DNA of 64,000 nucleotides from positions 12,501 to 76,500 of the forward strand of contig JACEFZ010014639.1 in assembly GCA_014155875.1 (NCBI GenBank), given 5' to 3'. The position numbers were made by a program, and so were the translations under genes. The notes under the pieces are model-generated. The model searched no databases, was not told where the DNA came from, and saw nothing but the letters and a program-made list of their open reading frames with translations. This stretch comes from Cepaea nemoralis. Taxonomy: Eukaryota; Mollusca; Gastropoda; Stylommatophora; Helicidae. Numbering within the stretch: the stretch's first letter is position 1; every line of letters begins with the position of its first letter. Shown here one piece after another: positions 21,797 to 32,821 of the stretch.

Positions 21797-22930
21797 TGTG
21801 GTTCCATTTTCATTTTACGTGATGATACTCATACGGAGTACAGTAAGGACACTCCTATCTGACTATCTAATCTAATTCACTGAATGAACGGTACAGCCTA
21901 CGTACACGGAAGCGCGACATGAAAATAAACACGACCAAACAGATGGTATAATAAAGTAAAGTATTAGTATATAGAAATTGAATACAATACTAAAAACATC
22001 CAAATTATTAGTATTGTGAAAATAAAACACTTTAATTATTCAAAACACCGCGGGTATAATCATACAATAAACTTTACAAGCCTTATCTCGGATGTGACAG
22101 ACCCTTAAGAGCAAACTTTACAGAAACTTACCTAAAACATTTCGGGTGCCAATCGCTGTTCAGGGCTTGCACAACTGGCTCCGATACAATCACTTCGCCA
22201 CATCCTTTACAAATAAGTGGCTGTTCTGGAATCATGATTGTCAAAGGCCATGCCCCTACACGTCAAAAAAGTTGTGAAGATTGGATGTTTTGAACTATGA
22301 AGTATCGGCAACTAACTTTTACTACGGTGTGTTTATTTCTGTGAGCAGCGAAACTTTACACCTGTCCTCCATTTTTTCGTCTCTTGGGTCACAGGAGCGC
22401 AGGTGATTTCAAGAGTAGCTTCCCTTAGCTGATTGATGACCACGCCCTTGTCGTGGGTTATGAGTTACATAATATAAATGGCATGCCTGGTTTAGTATTC
22501 CGTTAACAAGTTATTTTTATTTAAGTTATATAATTAATAATGACTGCTCTACCGTATGACAGTAGACGGTACTACCTGCTTCTGTTAGCGCCTAATGTTG
22601 GGCGGCGCTTACCAAACCCGACACCCCACATTGTGCCAACGGTTTCGGGCGGAGAAGCTCAATTGGGAGGGTACAAGCCTTATCCTAGTGCGAGGAAATG
22701 CAATCTAAAGACTAAATGTCATGGCAGGACAGACGAGGCCCTAAGCCTTGATTGGCAACAGGTCTAGGATCTGGAGTACACTAGACATGCCGAGAGAGGG
22801 ATCATTCTGCATGGGCAACACATGTTCTCTAAATTCAGCCCAGGCTTTGTGTTATGGAGAGGTATAACTCCATTTTACACACTATCGTTTGTCAAGACGG
22901 CTATGTACCAATCCATAAGTTATTACTTTG
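21797..22930. other. No supported gene
   Basis: A 75-codon plus frame at 22540-22767 starts in weak context, and its product is not recognised. The rest is AT-rich unique sequence. It could hold an old LINE leader, but I cannot show it. Confidence 0.35.
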
Positions 22931-22935
22931 CAGTT

Positions 22936-23010
22936 CTTCTTCTTCTTCTTCTTCTTCTTCTTCTTCTTCTTCTTCTTCTCTTCTTCTTCTTCATCTTCTT
23001 CTTCTTCTTG
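22936..23010. repeat. (TTC)n microsatellite
   Basis: A trinucleotide CTT/TTC tract with one phase break near 22980. Pyrimidine-rich on the plus strand. Confidence 0.97.
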
Positions 23011-23141
23011 TATTTTGTATCTCTTAATGGAGAACAAGCCCTCAGCAATTTTCGCCGTTTTTCTTATCCGTTCTTGCAGTTTCTACCAGGGCTTTGCTTT
23101 CCAATATATTACACTACCGTTCATTGATTGAATTATATTAT

Positions 23142-23305
23142 AGCTTCAAAGAAGGGCCAAATAAGAATAGTTAACCAACACAGAACTGGGATCATCAAAC
23201 GCTACACGATGGGGAGGGGATCCGAGAAATTATGGACTAAATGGTTCGATGTGCAGTGGTGATAATCTGACACATGACCTAACTAAATCAACTAACTAGT
23301 GAATC
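23142..23305 (+). mobile_element. I-alpha LINE, 3' end copy
   Basis: Matches the last ~150 bp of 14250-18109: 'ACCAACACAGAACTGG', 'CGCTACACG', 'GAGGGGATCCGAG', 'TTATGGACTAAATGG'. It ends in an AACTAAATCAACTAACT tail. Diverged by small indels. The flank is not the 47-bp minisatellite. Confidence 0.9.
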
Positions 23306-23369
23306 AACTTTCCCACATTATTTATCTTTTCCTTGTCCTTGCTCTACAATCTTGTTTATACTACTTGTG

Positions 23370-23612
23370 CATGGTCAATGTCACGAAGGGATTGCAGGCG
23401 CAGTTCCTAATCCCTCATACCGCGTTCGAAACACAACTGCGGGAGATTTGGCAGTAGACCGCGTTGCGTTGGTTTTCATAATAAATTGTATGAGTGCTGG
23501 TCGTTCAGAAAGCAATGGTAAACTACTGAACGTAAGCCTGCCAAGAAATCACAGTCAAAAAATGCTGGGGCTGACTACGACGTCCTGTAAAGGATTTGCA
23601 GCTAACTTATTA
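23370..23612 (+). mobile_element. S1 SINE, near full length
   Basis: Head 'TCACGAAGGGATTGCAG', box B-like 'GCGTTCGAAACAC', core 'GGTCGTTCAGAAAGCAATGG' and 3' end 'GTCCTGTAAAGGATTTGCAG' with a CTAACTTATT tail. Confidence 0.9.
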
Positions 23613-23862
23613 TTAGTGATGAAAACTGACTTTTCCCATGACCATGGAAGTCAATAGGCAGACAGGGTTGGCAACTCCTGCTGCTGTGTAAAATCATGCC
23701 CTAAGACAAGTTCCCTCTGGATCCACTAACAGGGATTGTGAGTGGGTGAAGTGGTTGGATTCATAGACGTTCCCACGATTACAGTAAGGAATGGAAAAAG
23801 GTACCTCGATATCATCCCAGCAACCGGGCAACGCGTGCGTTTGTTGTTAAAACTTGTAATTT
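23613..23862. other. No recognised feature
   Basis: Unique-looking sequence between a SINE and a homopolymer tract. Confidence 0.3.
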
Positions 23863-23887
23863 AAAAAAAAAAAAGGGGGGGGGGGGG
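23863..23887. repeat. Poly-A/poly-G tract
   Basis: A run of 12 A is followed directly by a run of G. Confidence 0.9.
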
Positions 23888-23907
23888 TCTGGGGTACCAT
23901 AATCTAC

Positions 23908-24262
23908 GCAACAACAATGAGACGCACCAGTGCTTCATATGAAGATAAACAATGAGACGCACCAGTGCTTCATATGAAGATAAACAATCAGACGCACCAG
24001 TGCTTCATATGAAGATAAACAATGAGACGCACCAGTGCTTCATATGAAGATAAACAATGAGACGCACCAGTGCTTCATATGATGATAAACAATGAGACGC
24101 ACCAGTGCTTCATATGAAGCTCAATGAGACGCACCAGTGCTTCATATGAAGATAAACAATGAGTCGCACCAGTGCTTCATATGAAGATAAACAATGAGAC
24201 GCACCAGTGCTTCATATGAAGATAAACAATGAGACGCACCAGTGCTTCATATGAAGATAAGT
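23908..24262. repeat. 35-bp minisatellite, 10 copies
   Basis: The unit is 'CAATGAGACGCACCAGTGCT' plus TCATATGAAGATAAA. It contains TTCATATGAA, a 10-bp palindrome. The units are almost identical (one T for A, one deletion near 24120), so the array is recent. Confidence 0.96.
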
Positions 24263-24750
24263 CGCTAGAAGATCTTAGCGACGAGCTATTCCACAGAGCT
24301 GATAATGTTACTGTATCTGAGAATAGTCAGGAGCTCTTGGGCACCTCTCCGATGGCCAAAGTTCCTGCCCGCCAGCGTAATAGTGTTATGGAAACTGGAC
24401 AGAACATTGTCCCAAGTGCTAGAAACTGGGCTGAAACACGCGCTGTTGGAAAACGTCAAGTCTTGCCAATGAAGGGAGAAGGTGGCAATGGAAAAGAAAG
24501 TCCGTGTTACATAGTCCGCACCGAGCTCCAGCGATGCCCATAAAACAGTGTATAAACGATGCCCGAACATTTTGAAAAGGCTGGCAGGTGCTGAAATCCG
24601 CGTGGGGGTACAAGTTCATAAGCTCCGAGTGAAAGAACGTAAACGAAATCTACATACCTAATGCTCAAAACCTCGTTCAGTATATTAACCAGTTCAGTCC
24701 CATGTCTTCTGAATAGCGAGGGCAGGATATTTTCCTCAAGCATGGCCAGC
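24263..24750. other. Unrecognised open segment after the minisatellite
   Basis: A plus-strand frame continues from the last repeat to 24543 (about 95 residues of non-repetitive, mixed composition, including 'SLEDLSDELFHRADNV'). I do not recognise it. It could be LINE 5' sequence belonging with the RT remnant downstream, or chance. Confidence 0.35.
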
Positions 24751-24950
24751 GGGGGAAGCTTCGATTGAGTACTGGCTAACGTTCGTGTACCGGTCCGATA
24801 GTCAGGGGTTTGAATCTATATCAGAGCCATAAATAGGAACCAGGAAATGTTTTGGGTGGGAAGTAATGGCGGCCGGTGTGAAACTGACAGCATCACCCGC
24901 CTAATGCCGATTAGCCTATAAATAATGAGCCTAGCAACATATGTCCTTTG
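24751..24950 (+). mobile_element. Possible S5-like SINE
   Basis: A tRNA-like order: 'GAGTACTGGCTAACG' (box A-like), then 'GGGGTTTGAATC' (box B-like), then 'AGGAACCAGGA'. It resembles the S5 copies but is diverged. Confidence 0.4.
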
Positions 24951-25079
24951 CGCCTTAAGACAGAGTGAAAGGGCCCTTTATTTGTATAACTAACAGAGTC
25001 TCGATCTACCCAATGGAGAACAACCATGTCGACAAAACGGTGTAAGAAGGGGAGGGGGGGGGGATCCCAGGGTGCATTG

Positions 25080-26040
25080 GGCATGTCACAATGACTTGAG
25101 AAGATATCCAGAGGGCGAAGCCAGAGAAGGCAAGCCTTGGGTGGATATGGTTAGACTTGACCAATGCTTACGAGTCAGTGTCTCACCAGATGCTGTAGCA
25201 GATCCTCAGAATGTATTACGTATCCGAGGTGCTCATGGCAATGCTGTGTCAATACTCCTTGGGCTTTGAGCTTCTTATCTCTAAAACCGGATTTACTATC
25301 CACTTCCTAGTGGAAATAGGAACGGTGGCGTACGATTTCGCCGATACTATTCGCCAGATCAATCTGGTAGCGGTGACAGGCTACGCACAAGGTCTGAAAC
25401 CCAATGGAGAGTGCGGGATGCCGCCACTGAAGGCTTTCACGAACAACATTAGAGTCCTGGCACCAGAGGAGAGTCATGTCCGCAGCATACTATTACAGCT
25501 AGATCGTCTGATCGGCTGGTGCAGTGTCAGCTTCAAACCTAAGAAGTCAAGAAGCCTGCCGATTCTGAAGTGAAAGGTGGCAGTGACTAGCTCTCAAACT
25601 TGCCACCTATAATACTCCATAGGGATGTCATTTTCGGTAGGCCTGGAGGCCCGTTGAAGATATCCTGTCATCATCTCGAAGTCTAATTGAAAATAAGGCA
25701 TTGTTCTGCGCTCCTCATCGACTCGTCAGTTAACGACTACGCTGACTGTTTCGTACGAATCGACAATCAAGGAACCGCACATCTTCGAGATGGGAAAGTA
25801 GGGCGCTCTGATAGCCAATCTGAGACAAGGCGGCATTGCAGTCAAACTATTCTTCGTAGAAGTAGGCGCAAGAGATCCGGTTTCCAATTCTGCCAAAAAG
25901 GACATTCAAGAACACAGGTACTGAAACGACCGAGCGAGGTTGTGGATAAAGCCTCGTGTTGGCTTTGAAACAACCGGCACGAGCAACGGAACAACATCGA
26001 AGCGTTCAGAGCGTAGCCTCGTCGGACTCTCACAACCCAA
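25080..26040 (+). mobile_element. Decayed R2/NeSL-like LINE reverse transcriptase
   Basis: Conceptual frames give 'WLDLTNAYESV' (motif A), 'PPLKAF' and then 'FKPKKSRSL', the pattern of restriction-endonuclease-like LINEs with an 'FMDD' core and 'NFKPTKSRSL' afterwards. Here the catalytic pair reads 'FTNN', so both aspartates are lost. Several frameshifts and stops follow, with weak similarity ('VEVGARD') to about 26040. A pseudogene fragment. Confidence 0.7.
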
Positions 26041-26276
26041 CCAATAACTAAAACAAGCCTTTACTGTGTCATGCCGGTATAATTAACCACTCTGTCACGT
26101 AAGGATGTTGCACCTTAGCCGAGAACACTGCAGAATGGAGGACACCAAGACAGGGAATGTCCCAAGGCCCACCCACCACCGTAAGCCAGCTGCTACAGAA
26201 GTCGCTGACAACAGAACAAAATGCCATGTGGGGTCGCGTTCCGCAGAAAAATAAGAGCAGGAAGAACCTAATTTGA
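26041..26276. other. No recognised feature
   Basis: Possibly the 3' part of the preceding LINE, but no motif is readable. Confidence 0.3.
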
Positions 26277-26388
26277 ACGAAGGGTCTAGCCAGCGGACTG
26301 CAATAGCAATAGTTGAAGGGTCTAGCCAGCGGACTGCAATAGCAATAGTTGAAGGGTCTAGCCAGCGGACTGCAATAGCAATAGTTTA
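26277..26388. repeat. 36-bp tandem repeat, 3 copies
   Basis: 'GAAGGGTCTAGCCAGCGGAC' plus TGCAATAGCAATAGTT is repeated three times without change, so it is very recent. Confidence 0.95.
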
Positions 26389-26394
26389 GTTGAG

Positions 26395-26660
26395 TTGAGT
26401 TGAGTTAAGAACCGGCATCACTGCACTCAGGACATTCCCATACGTGCTCCGTCCCCTCGTTCAACAGCCAGCGAAGAGTCATACTACTAATCGTTCCCAT
26501 CGCTATCTGATTAAACGTTCTCCTGGTCTTCCCTCTCAGTTTTGAGATTCTGATACCGACATCACTGCACTCAATAGCAATAACCGAAAGGAACAACTGT
26601 CTTACCCTGGGCGCGTGCAGAAATGTGTAATTATGAATGGCGTGCAAAAATGGTTGATGG
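26395..26660 (-). mobile_element. I-beta LINE 3' end
   Basis: The minus strand encodes 'TRRTFNQIAMGTI', 'TLRWLLNEGTEHVWECPEC' and stops. The tail is (AACTC)n at the low-coordinate end (26389-26407). 5' truncated within the post-RNase H region. Confidence 0.85.
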
Positions 26661-27224
26661 AGAATAGAAAGTATGGGTGTTTCACGGATATGACTTAAAA
26701 GTTGTTAATATGATTGCATACATATTGTATTATATATCAAATTAAATGGAGTTGCATAGGGAACAACCTACTGTATATCAGCCCAAGGCAGATACAGGAA
26801 GTCGATGAAGACAATTGATCATCCTATGGCACTTAATCAGTTAATTACAATGCCCCAGGTGCATCCCTCTTTCTGAAGACGTAGTGGCTGTCGGGTAGCA
26901 ACACATAATGGAGAATTCGTAGGGCGGCTGGAATTAGCGGTCAACAAATATCTTGCAGTTGGCGTGTACCAATCGAATGTACAACCGGAGAAAGCCGCCT
27001 GAGTATCATGACTCTGGCGGTTCCTTACCCGAGAATGAAAGGAATATAAACAGACCACAACATCCGTCATAAAAGAAACCACATCTTATGATGAGAGGCT
27101 TCCTGTCGTGCTTACAAAGGCCCCTGACCTAGAGCGTCACGCGGCACTCTTGCAACCAACCTTCATCAACAGATCGCTGGGGAGGAAACCTCACAACTCA
27201 ATGTAGCCTCTGTCGCCGCCACAA
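26661..27224. other. No recognised feature
   Basis: Unique-looking. The segment 26690-26760 has a loose resemblance to 37540-37590, as part of an unnamed dispersed repeat. Confidence 0.3.
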
Positions 27225-27480
27225 AATGTATAAGAGCGCTAGCTCTTGAACTTCCAGTGTGCTGATGCCGAGGAAGCGGGTTCAACCCCTGCACAGGTCA
27301 GTTGGATTAAAATATTGACTTCTTGTCTTTAACTTGAAGTAGGAGTGGATTGGCCTCATGGCGAGGGACACTGGTAATAGGGAAAACTAACCCACACGTA
27401 ACAATCAGTCCAGTGCACTAGAAGTAGTAGCGCTTGTAGGGACAACGCTTGGGTTCAAAGCGAACGAAAGCAAGCAAAAA
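27225..27480 (+). mobile_element. S2 SINE, near full length
   Basis: Head 'AGAGCGCTAGCTCTTGAAC', box B 'GGGTTCAACCCC', core 'GGCCTCATGGCGAGGGACAC', 'GGGAAAACTAACCCACA' and 3' end 'GGGTTCAAAGCGAACG' with a CAAAACAAAA-type tail. Confidence 0.88.
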
Positions 27481-27539
27481 CAAAACAAAAATAACATTTG
27501 CTGCACAATCCAACCAATCATGAACAGGCTCAAAAAAGG

Positions 27540-27895
27540 ACTCGGTGTGAATTGTTGAGGGTGTGAATTGTTGAGGGTGTGAATTGGCCGAGGGTGTGAA
27601 TTGGTTGGGGGTGTGAATTGCCCGAGGGTGTGAATTGCCCGAGGGTGTGAATTGCCCGAGGGTGTGAATTGGTTGAGGGTGTGAATTGGCCGAGGGTGTG
27701 AATTGTTGAGGGTGTGAATTGGTTGAGGGTGTGAATTGGCCGAGGGTGTGAATTGGTTGAGGGTGTGAATTGGTTGAGGGTGTGAATTGGCCGAGGGTGT
27801 GAATTGGTTGAGGGTGTGAATTGGCCGAGGGTGTGAATTGTTAAGGGTGTGAATTGTTTGAGGGTGTGAATTGGTTGAGGGTGTCAATTGGTTGA
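27540..27895. repeat. 16-17-bp minisatellite, about 21 copies
   Basis: Unit GAGGGTGTGAATTGGTT, alternating with GAGGGTGTGAATTGGCC and a 16-bp GAGGGTGTGAATTGTT. The minus strand is open across it (His-Thr-Leu and Asn-Ser-His-Pro repeats), but only as a product of the repeat. Confidence 0.95.
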
Positions 27896-28089
27896 AGGCG
27901 TATGTTACAATGAGGGATGAAAGGCAGAAGGAATACACCGTGCAGCAAGTGTCCTAGAAAACACAACTAGTAGACCCAAGCTCCTGTAAACTCCCCCCCC
28001 CCCCACCCCCTCCCCCGCCTAACACCAGCAATGATATAAATCCTATCATGATACATCTGTCTTTCATTTTATCATCAATAATGTAGTGA
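27896..28089. other. Unassigned; poly-C tract at about 27993
   Basis: Contains a C run interrupted by A and T. Nothing else is recognised. Confidence 0.4.
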
Positions 28090-28195
28090 GCCCCGGCGTT
28101 TTTTTTTAGCTGCTTGTGATTGCCATTGCTTTCTGAATTACCGCACATACCACTGTATGGAAACCAATGTAATGCGGTCTGCTTCCATCACTATC
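28090..28195 (-). mobile_element. S1 SINE central fragment
   Basis: The reverse strand includes 'GATGGAAGCAGACCGCATTA', then 'TTCAGAAAGCAATGGC'. Both ends are truncated, and the core carries a ~20-bp deletion. Confidence 0.7.
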
Positions 28196-28204
28196 ATCAT
28201 TATC

Positions 28205-28335
28205 AGTTAATTAGTTACAGTAGTTAGTTAGTCGTCAGTTATCCTCACTGCACGGCGAACCATTCAGTCCGTAAATGCACATAGACGAACCCTCAGCGTG
28301 TGGCGGCGACGAAACAGTTTTGTGTTGACCTCACC
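28205..28335 (-). mobile_element. I-alpha LINE, 3' end copy
   Basis: The reverse strand reads 'GGACTGAATGGTTCGCCGTG' and continues CAGTGAGGATAACTGACGACTAACTAACTA. This matches the I-alpha terminus and its (CTAA)n tail. About 120 bp remain. Confidence 0.85.
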
Positions 28336-28384
28336 CCTTTTGATTTGACCTACTTGCAGTCTGGTCAAGGTTACAGATTCAGTC

Positions 28385-28570
28385 ATCCCCTCACTTTGAA
28401 CCCAAGCGTAGCCATTGACGTGCTACTATTTCTAGACTTATTTTTGCTTGTGGATTAGCTTTCCCTATTACCAGTGTCCTTCGCCAAATGGCACTCCGAC
28501 TTCTGAGGTACTGGTAATTTACCCGCTACCTCTCCATCAGCACATCGGGAGTTTAAACTGATTCAGTGAC
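28385..28570 (-). mobile_element. S2 SINE
   Basis: The reverse strand has the core 'GGGAAAGCTAATCCACA' and the end 'TTGGGTTCAAAGTGAGG'. The head is internally deleted (box B is lost between 28520 and 28560). Confidence 0.8.
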
Positions 28571-28574
28571 GAAG

Positions 28575-28780
28575 GCTGATATATCGCCAAATGTGACTTC
28601 ACATTTGGACAGAAGGGCGATCTATCGCCACACTAGTATCACCCTGTTATTTGTTTGCTTTCGTGGTATCAATTTCAATGAATGGAAATCTACATTATAA
28701 TACTTTTCATTTAATTGTTTACCATGTTTGGTACAAACCTACTATTTGCTTGGCACCGATTCAGGTAAAAGCGAGCATTC
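28575..28780. repeat. Unnamed dispersed repeat, empty-site copy
   Basis: 'CCAAATGTGA' and 'CATTTGGACAGAAGG.CGAT', then 'TACATTATAATACTT' and 'ACCATGTTTGGT'. The same series is at 37125-37630, where an S1 SINE interrupts it. Confidence 0.75.
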
Positions 28781-28839
28781 TTTTCCATTCTGCCACCCCT
28801 TGATTCGTTTAATCACCTGTCTCTCTGAAGACAGTCAAT

Positions 28840-29055
28840 ATATCAGCCCGGCCCATTGCTCATCCACGTTCCACAGTAGCCCAGCCCATTTCTTGTCCAC
28901 GTTCCACAGTAGCCCAGCCCATTGCTTGCCAACATTCCACAGTAGATTGGCCTATTGCTCGGTCAAATTCCACAGTAGATTAGCCCATTGCTGGTTCACG
29001 TTCAACAGTAGCACGGCCCATTGCTCTCCCGCATTCCACAGTAGCCCGGCCTGCA
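28840..29055. repeat. 33-bp minisatellite, about 6 copies
   Basis: The unit is 'CCATTGCTTGTCCACGTTCC' plus ACAGTAGCCCAGC. Because 33 is a multiple of 3, the plus strand stays open as 11-residue repeats (His-Cys-x-x-Thr-Phe-His-Ser). No gene context. Confidence 0.92.
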
Positions 29056-29094
29056 AGCCTTTCAGTTCATATCATCATTCTTAACAAGATGTGG

Positions 29095-29430
29095 TTCCTA
29101 AAAGGAATATTACGAATTCCTTGAACCGCCAGAGTAATGAACGACTGCCTAAAAGAGGCTAATGAAACTAGAACAATATATTCAACAATAAGAATGAGAT
29201 AAACAGCTTTCTTTGGTCATGTGATGAGAAGAGAGACATTGGAGAACATCGTGACAACTGGAAAGATAGAGGGCAAGAGGCATAGACCGACCAAGAGAAA
29301 TGATGCTGGATTGATTGAGACGGTGGCATGGAGGAATATCAGCACCAGAGTTGATCCAGAACACCAAAGACCGAGATCTGTGGAGAGACATGAACGCCTA
29401 CTACAGCTGACAAGGCACTAGATGATGATG
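29095..29430 (+). mobile_element. RTE-epsilon LINE 3' end
   Basis: The plus strand encodes 'AFFGHVMRRETLENIVTTGK', 'IEGK', then 'ERHERLLQLTRH', with stops upstream, and ends in an ATGATGATG tail. The FFGH.MRR...TGKI motif is typical of RTE-type ORF ends. A sister copy is at 59165-59440 (minus). Confidence 0.85.
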
Positions 29431-29726
29431 ACCATGTAGCAATTTTTACTTGACAACCGGCTGGAAACACAAACAATACAACTTACCAATGGCAACAGTT
29501 TGTATTACATAGTGATGAATTTTCAGTTCGGCAAGTTTCTTCACAACCCGCCGGAAAGATGCTTGATTCTTCACCAGTTCTCTTGCCTTATGTATTTCTA
29601 TGTCCAGGATGTCTGTAATGCCTGGGGTCCACCATCTTCATGGTACAACTTTTGCTATTTTTTCCAGGAACCAAGACTTCCATCACCGTTCTCTCCAAAC
29701 CACTTTGATATTTAATACGGCCAAAG
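29431..29726. other. No recognised feature
   Basis: Unique-looking sequence up to the mariner terminal repeat. Confidence 0.3.
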
Positions 29727-29728
29727 TA

Positions 29729-30277
29729 CGAGGACGAGTCAATAAGTAAGTCACACAGTTCTGTGGGATGGCAGGTAATTGTAGTTGGTGTTTTCTATGG
29801 GTGTCATTAGGTGACAGCAACATCGAACTTTATATTCTCGTTCGTTCGGTGGCGCTCCATGTCTCATGCGCGAAAGAAAATAGCGACTGTACTTACATAG
29901 TTTACAACCAAAGAGCAACGTGCTGTTGTGCATGTTTTTTGTTTGGTGGGCAAAAGGACTGCCTGTAAAGGACATTCATAAGATATGCTTCCTGTTTATG
30001 CTGACAAATGTTTGTCCTGTACAGCGGTGCATAGCTGGGTAGAAAAATTCTCTCAAGGACGCGAATGACGCCGAAGTTAATTGTGAAGTGAAAACGTGGT
30101 TTAGAAAACAGAGCACCTCTGCAGCCGGTTTGGGAGGACTGATAAAACGATGGGATAAGTGCATCAATGTTGGTGGAAATTATGTTGAGAAATAAAGGGA
30201 CAATGTATGTATAAAAATAAACCGGTTTCAAGTTATCATATTTAGTTATTTTTCCACAGCCATTTGTGACTGTCATA
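29729..30277 (+). pseudogene. Internally deleted mariner transposase
   Basis: After a terminal repeat (CGAGGACGAGTCAATAAG) the plus strand encodes an N-terminal helix-turn-helix segment ('GLPVKDIH' region, about 29935-30050). It then jumps to the mariner C-terminus 'GLIKRWDKCINVGGNYVEK' before a stop near 30195. The catalytic D,D34D core is absent, so this copy cannot make active enzyme. The matching inverted terminal repeat is not here but at 32796-32819. Confidence 0.82.
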
Positions 30278-32790
30278 AGTCGGGGTGCCCCACCGGTTAG
30301 GTGAAAGTATTAGTTACTGGCGAGCAACCCCAAATAGTCAGAAACTGACTAGGGACAAAATCTATATGGCTGAACTACAGATTAAGCCCATGAATATCCA
30401 ACATACAGCTCCAAGTGGCTGGTTACAAAATGAAATGAACTGTGCTGAATATTCGCCAAGGAATGGGAAAGAGAAGGTTAGCTAAGATAGATGTTTAAGT
30501 CTAAATATATTAGTATAGACGACTATCTCAGTACAGGTTTTTCTCCCTGATTGCTCCCTTCCTTGGTGTCTAAGTGAACCCCCACCAATGTACACAACAA
30601 CACGTATGCACAATTGGAAAAAATATAATGACAGAACTATGAGTTACAATACTACAACATTTATTTGCTAATCATAACAATAGACATAGGATGATTGTCA
30701 ATATGAGGATGATGAAATCATATACATATTGATATTGATGACAAACATTACGTAACTTTACTTGTTACTTGATCTATCTGGATCTGTGGTCCAGATCCCC
30801 ACTCTCCAGTAGACACACACAAAAAGAACAGCTTGCCGGTATTCTGACTACTCCGGTCAGTCCTGGCTCTACCTAGTCCGTCACTCGTTCTTGAGATCTA
30901 TAACATAGGTGCTCCTTGTGAGAGCTGGTAAGAAAGTCAAGAATGTGTTATATCTTGTTCCACATCAGCGCAATCTTAAGTATAACATATCATAACACAA
31001 ACATATACAATGACCAGTCTGGCCAAGTGTATCTTCCAGCTCTACTGCGTTCACCATCCTCCTTCTCCCTACTGTCTTTAGTCTGGGACGGGCTTTTCAA
31101 TTGTCTCACACGCCTGTAATGATTACATTTCTGCCGCCCCATGTCCATGTCGCTAATACAGAAATTCTGTGTCGTACAGCCGCTCCGTCCAAAGTTGGTT
31201 TAGCAGCTCACAGGATCGGTAATGGTATTATAATAATGCCGGGTCATCCGGGCTTACAAGCCGTGACCAGTAGCTGTGCCAGGTTCCCATGCATTACCGT
31301 GAACGCACGCCCACAATACACTGAGAAAGTTTAGCACCATATACCCTATACCAATTGTGGGTAATGTCTGTACCATTACACCTCTGCTTCCAACACAATC
31401 GTTGGCCAATGTGCCAATGCGCAGACAATAGCATAACACTTCATATTGGTAGGTTTGCATATGACAAATCAATATATCAAACATCCAATACACATAAACA
31501 TATTGATTAAACTAGACATATTATGATACTTTAACATCATAGCATAATGCACTAGTTTGTATGTATACGAAATGAGACGTATATACACAAAAAGAATATG
31601 TACGAAGCATATTCCTAGCATCGTATATTCATATGAAATTACACATACATACATCCAACATATCCGTAAACATTATATTACTTCAAGATAGACATCTAAT
31701 GATACTCAACATAATAGCATCAGGCATTATTAATGAGTACTAATATTGTATAGCTACAAAATGAGATATACAACAAGTCTAATTGAAGTGACCACACAGA
31801 CCAGCCATATTTGCTGATCTGCCCGGTTTAATCACCACTTAGTTACTGCTGTTGTAAGAATTAAATAAATAGTCAGTTGACTATATTCTGTACAACAAAT
31901 GCACACACCAAAAGGCAACTAGGATAGTGTCCAAAGAAATGACAAGCATCTACCAAGACACCTAAAAGTATACTTAGACAAGATCTGTCTTACATAAGGT
32001 TCTACTTCTCAGAAGAGTAACACTTTAAAGCAATATGATATTGAACACAGAACTTAGAAAGAATACTCAAGTAACCTGAAGCAATGATAATTCTGGAAGT
32101 AACCTAGGTCAGATATAGACTGAGAGTCATTACATCCATCTAAAAGACTTGCTACTAAGAAATACTTCTCCTAGTGAAATCTACCAACATCAGAATCATA
32201 CATATGATACAAAACGAGCTGGGTGCCTACCTGTTCTGAAGTCAGACTTAATCTAAAGGGAACAGGTTAGGGACCCTTATTTAAGCTGAGTCGAGCAGAC
32301 AGTATTGAGACACTATTATCTCTTTGGCATTCCCGTCATAAACTTCTTCTTATCTCCTCCTGACGGTAATTGCAATTATCTCCGCAACCTGGCCATCACA
32401 CCTTGCTCCTCTGTCTGGTACAAAGTCTACAGGCCCAGTGTTAATTGTCTTATCAGATCTGTTTTCACACATTCCTGAGTCTGCCAGTCAGAGTGGACGG
32501 GGCTTGTTTACAGCCCTGGGGCTATTATCTCTCCCTGTGTCAATGTTGTTCACACCTGGGCGATTTTCTACCTCTGCTTATCAGGTGTCATGCCTGGTCG
32601 GTTTTAATTACACTGTCCATTTTACTTGCCATCTGCAAGCTTACATCATGGCTAGAGGCTTTTTGTGAATAATCTTACCTCACGACTAGATAGCCGTGGA
32701 GTAGCGTGATTAATTCATTCTTTCTCAATTTGGCCTCTCAAATTTGGAGGCCGAGAAAAATATTCTGGGATGTTAAGGCGGCATTTCATG
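30278..32790. other. Unidentified 2.5-kb segment inside mariner ends
   Basis: No coding potential is recognised. There is a weak ~185-bp offset self-similarity (31495-31560 with 31680-31790) and a hairpin at about 32732-32758 (TTTCTC..GGCCTC / GAGGCCGAGAAA). Its ends do not give clear terminal repeats, so I cannot name it. Confidence 0.45.
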
Positions 32791-32821
32791 ACAGTGACTT
32801 ACTTATTGACTTACCCTCGTA

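Larger units (their letters stand above)
29727..32821. mobile_element. Mariner-type terminal repeats enclosing 3.1 kb
   Basis: The left end TA-CGAGGACGAGTCAATAAGTAAGTCAC (29727 on) and the right end GTGACTTACTTATTGAC-TTACCCTCG-TA (to 32821) are inverted copies matching at all but about four positions. Both are flanked by TA, the mariner target. Only about 550 bp inside resembles mariner. The remaining ~2.5 kb (30280-32790) is unlike it and probably a later insertion or a captured segment. Confidence 0.75.

Noticed and set aside
22540..22767. 75-codon frame as a small gene
   Set aside because: Weak start context, no recognisable domain, no flanking splice signals; kept only as unassigned.
27405..27938. 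Minus-strand open frame of ~177 codons with His-Pro-Asn repeats
   Set aside because: It falls on a 16-17-bp minisatellite and an S2 SINE; the frame is kept by chance of unit composition.
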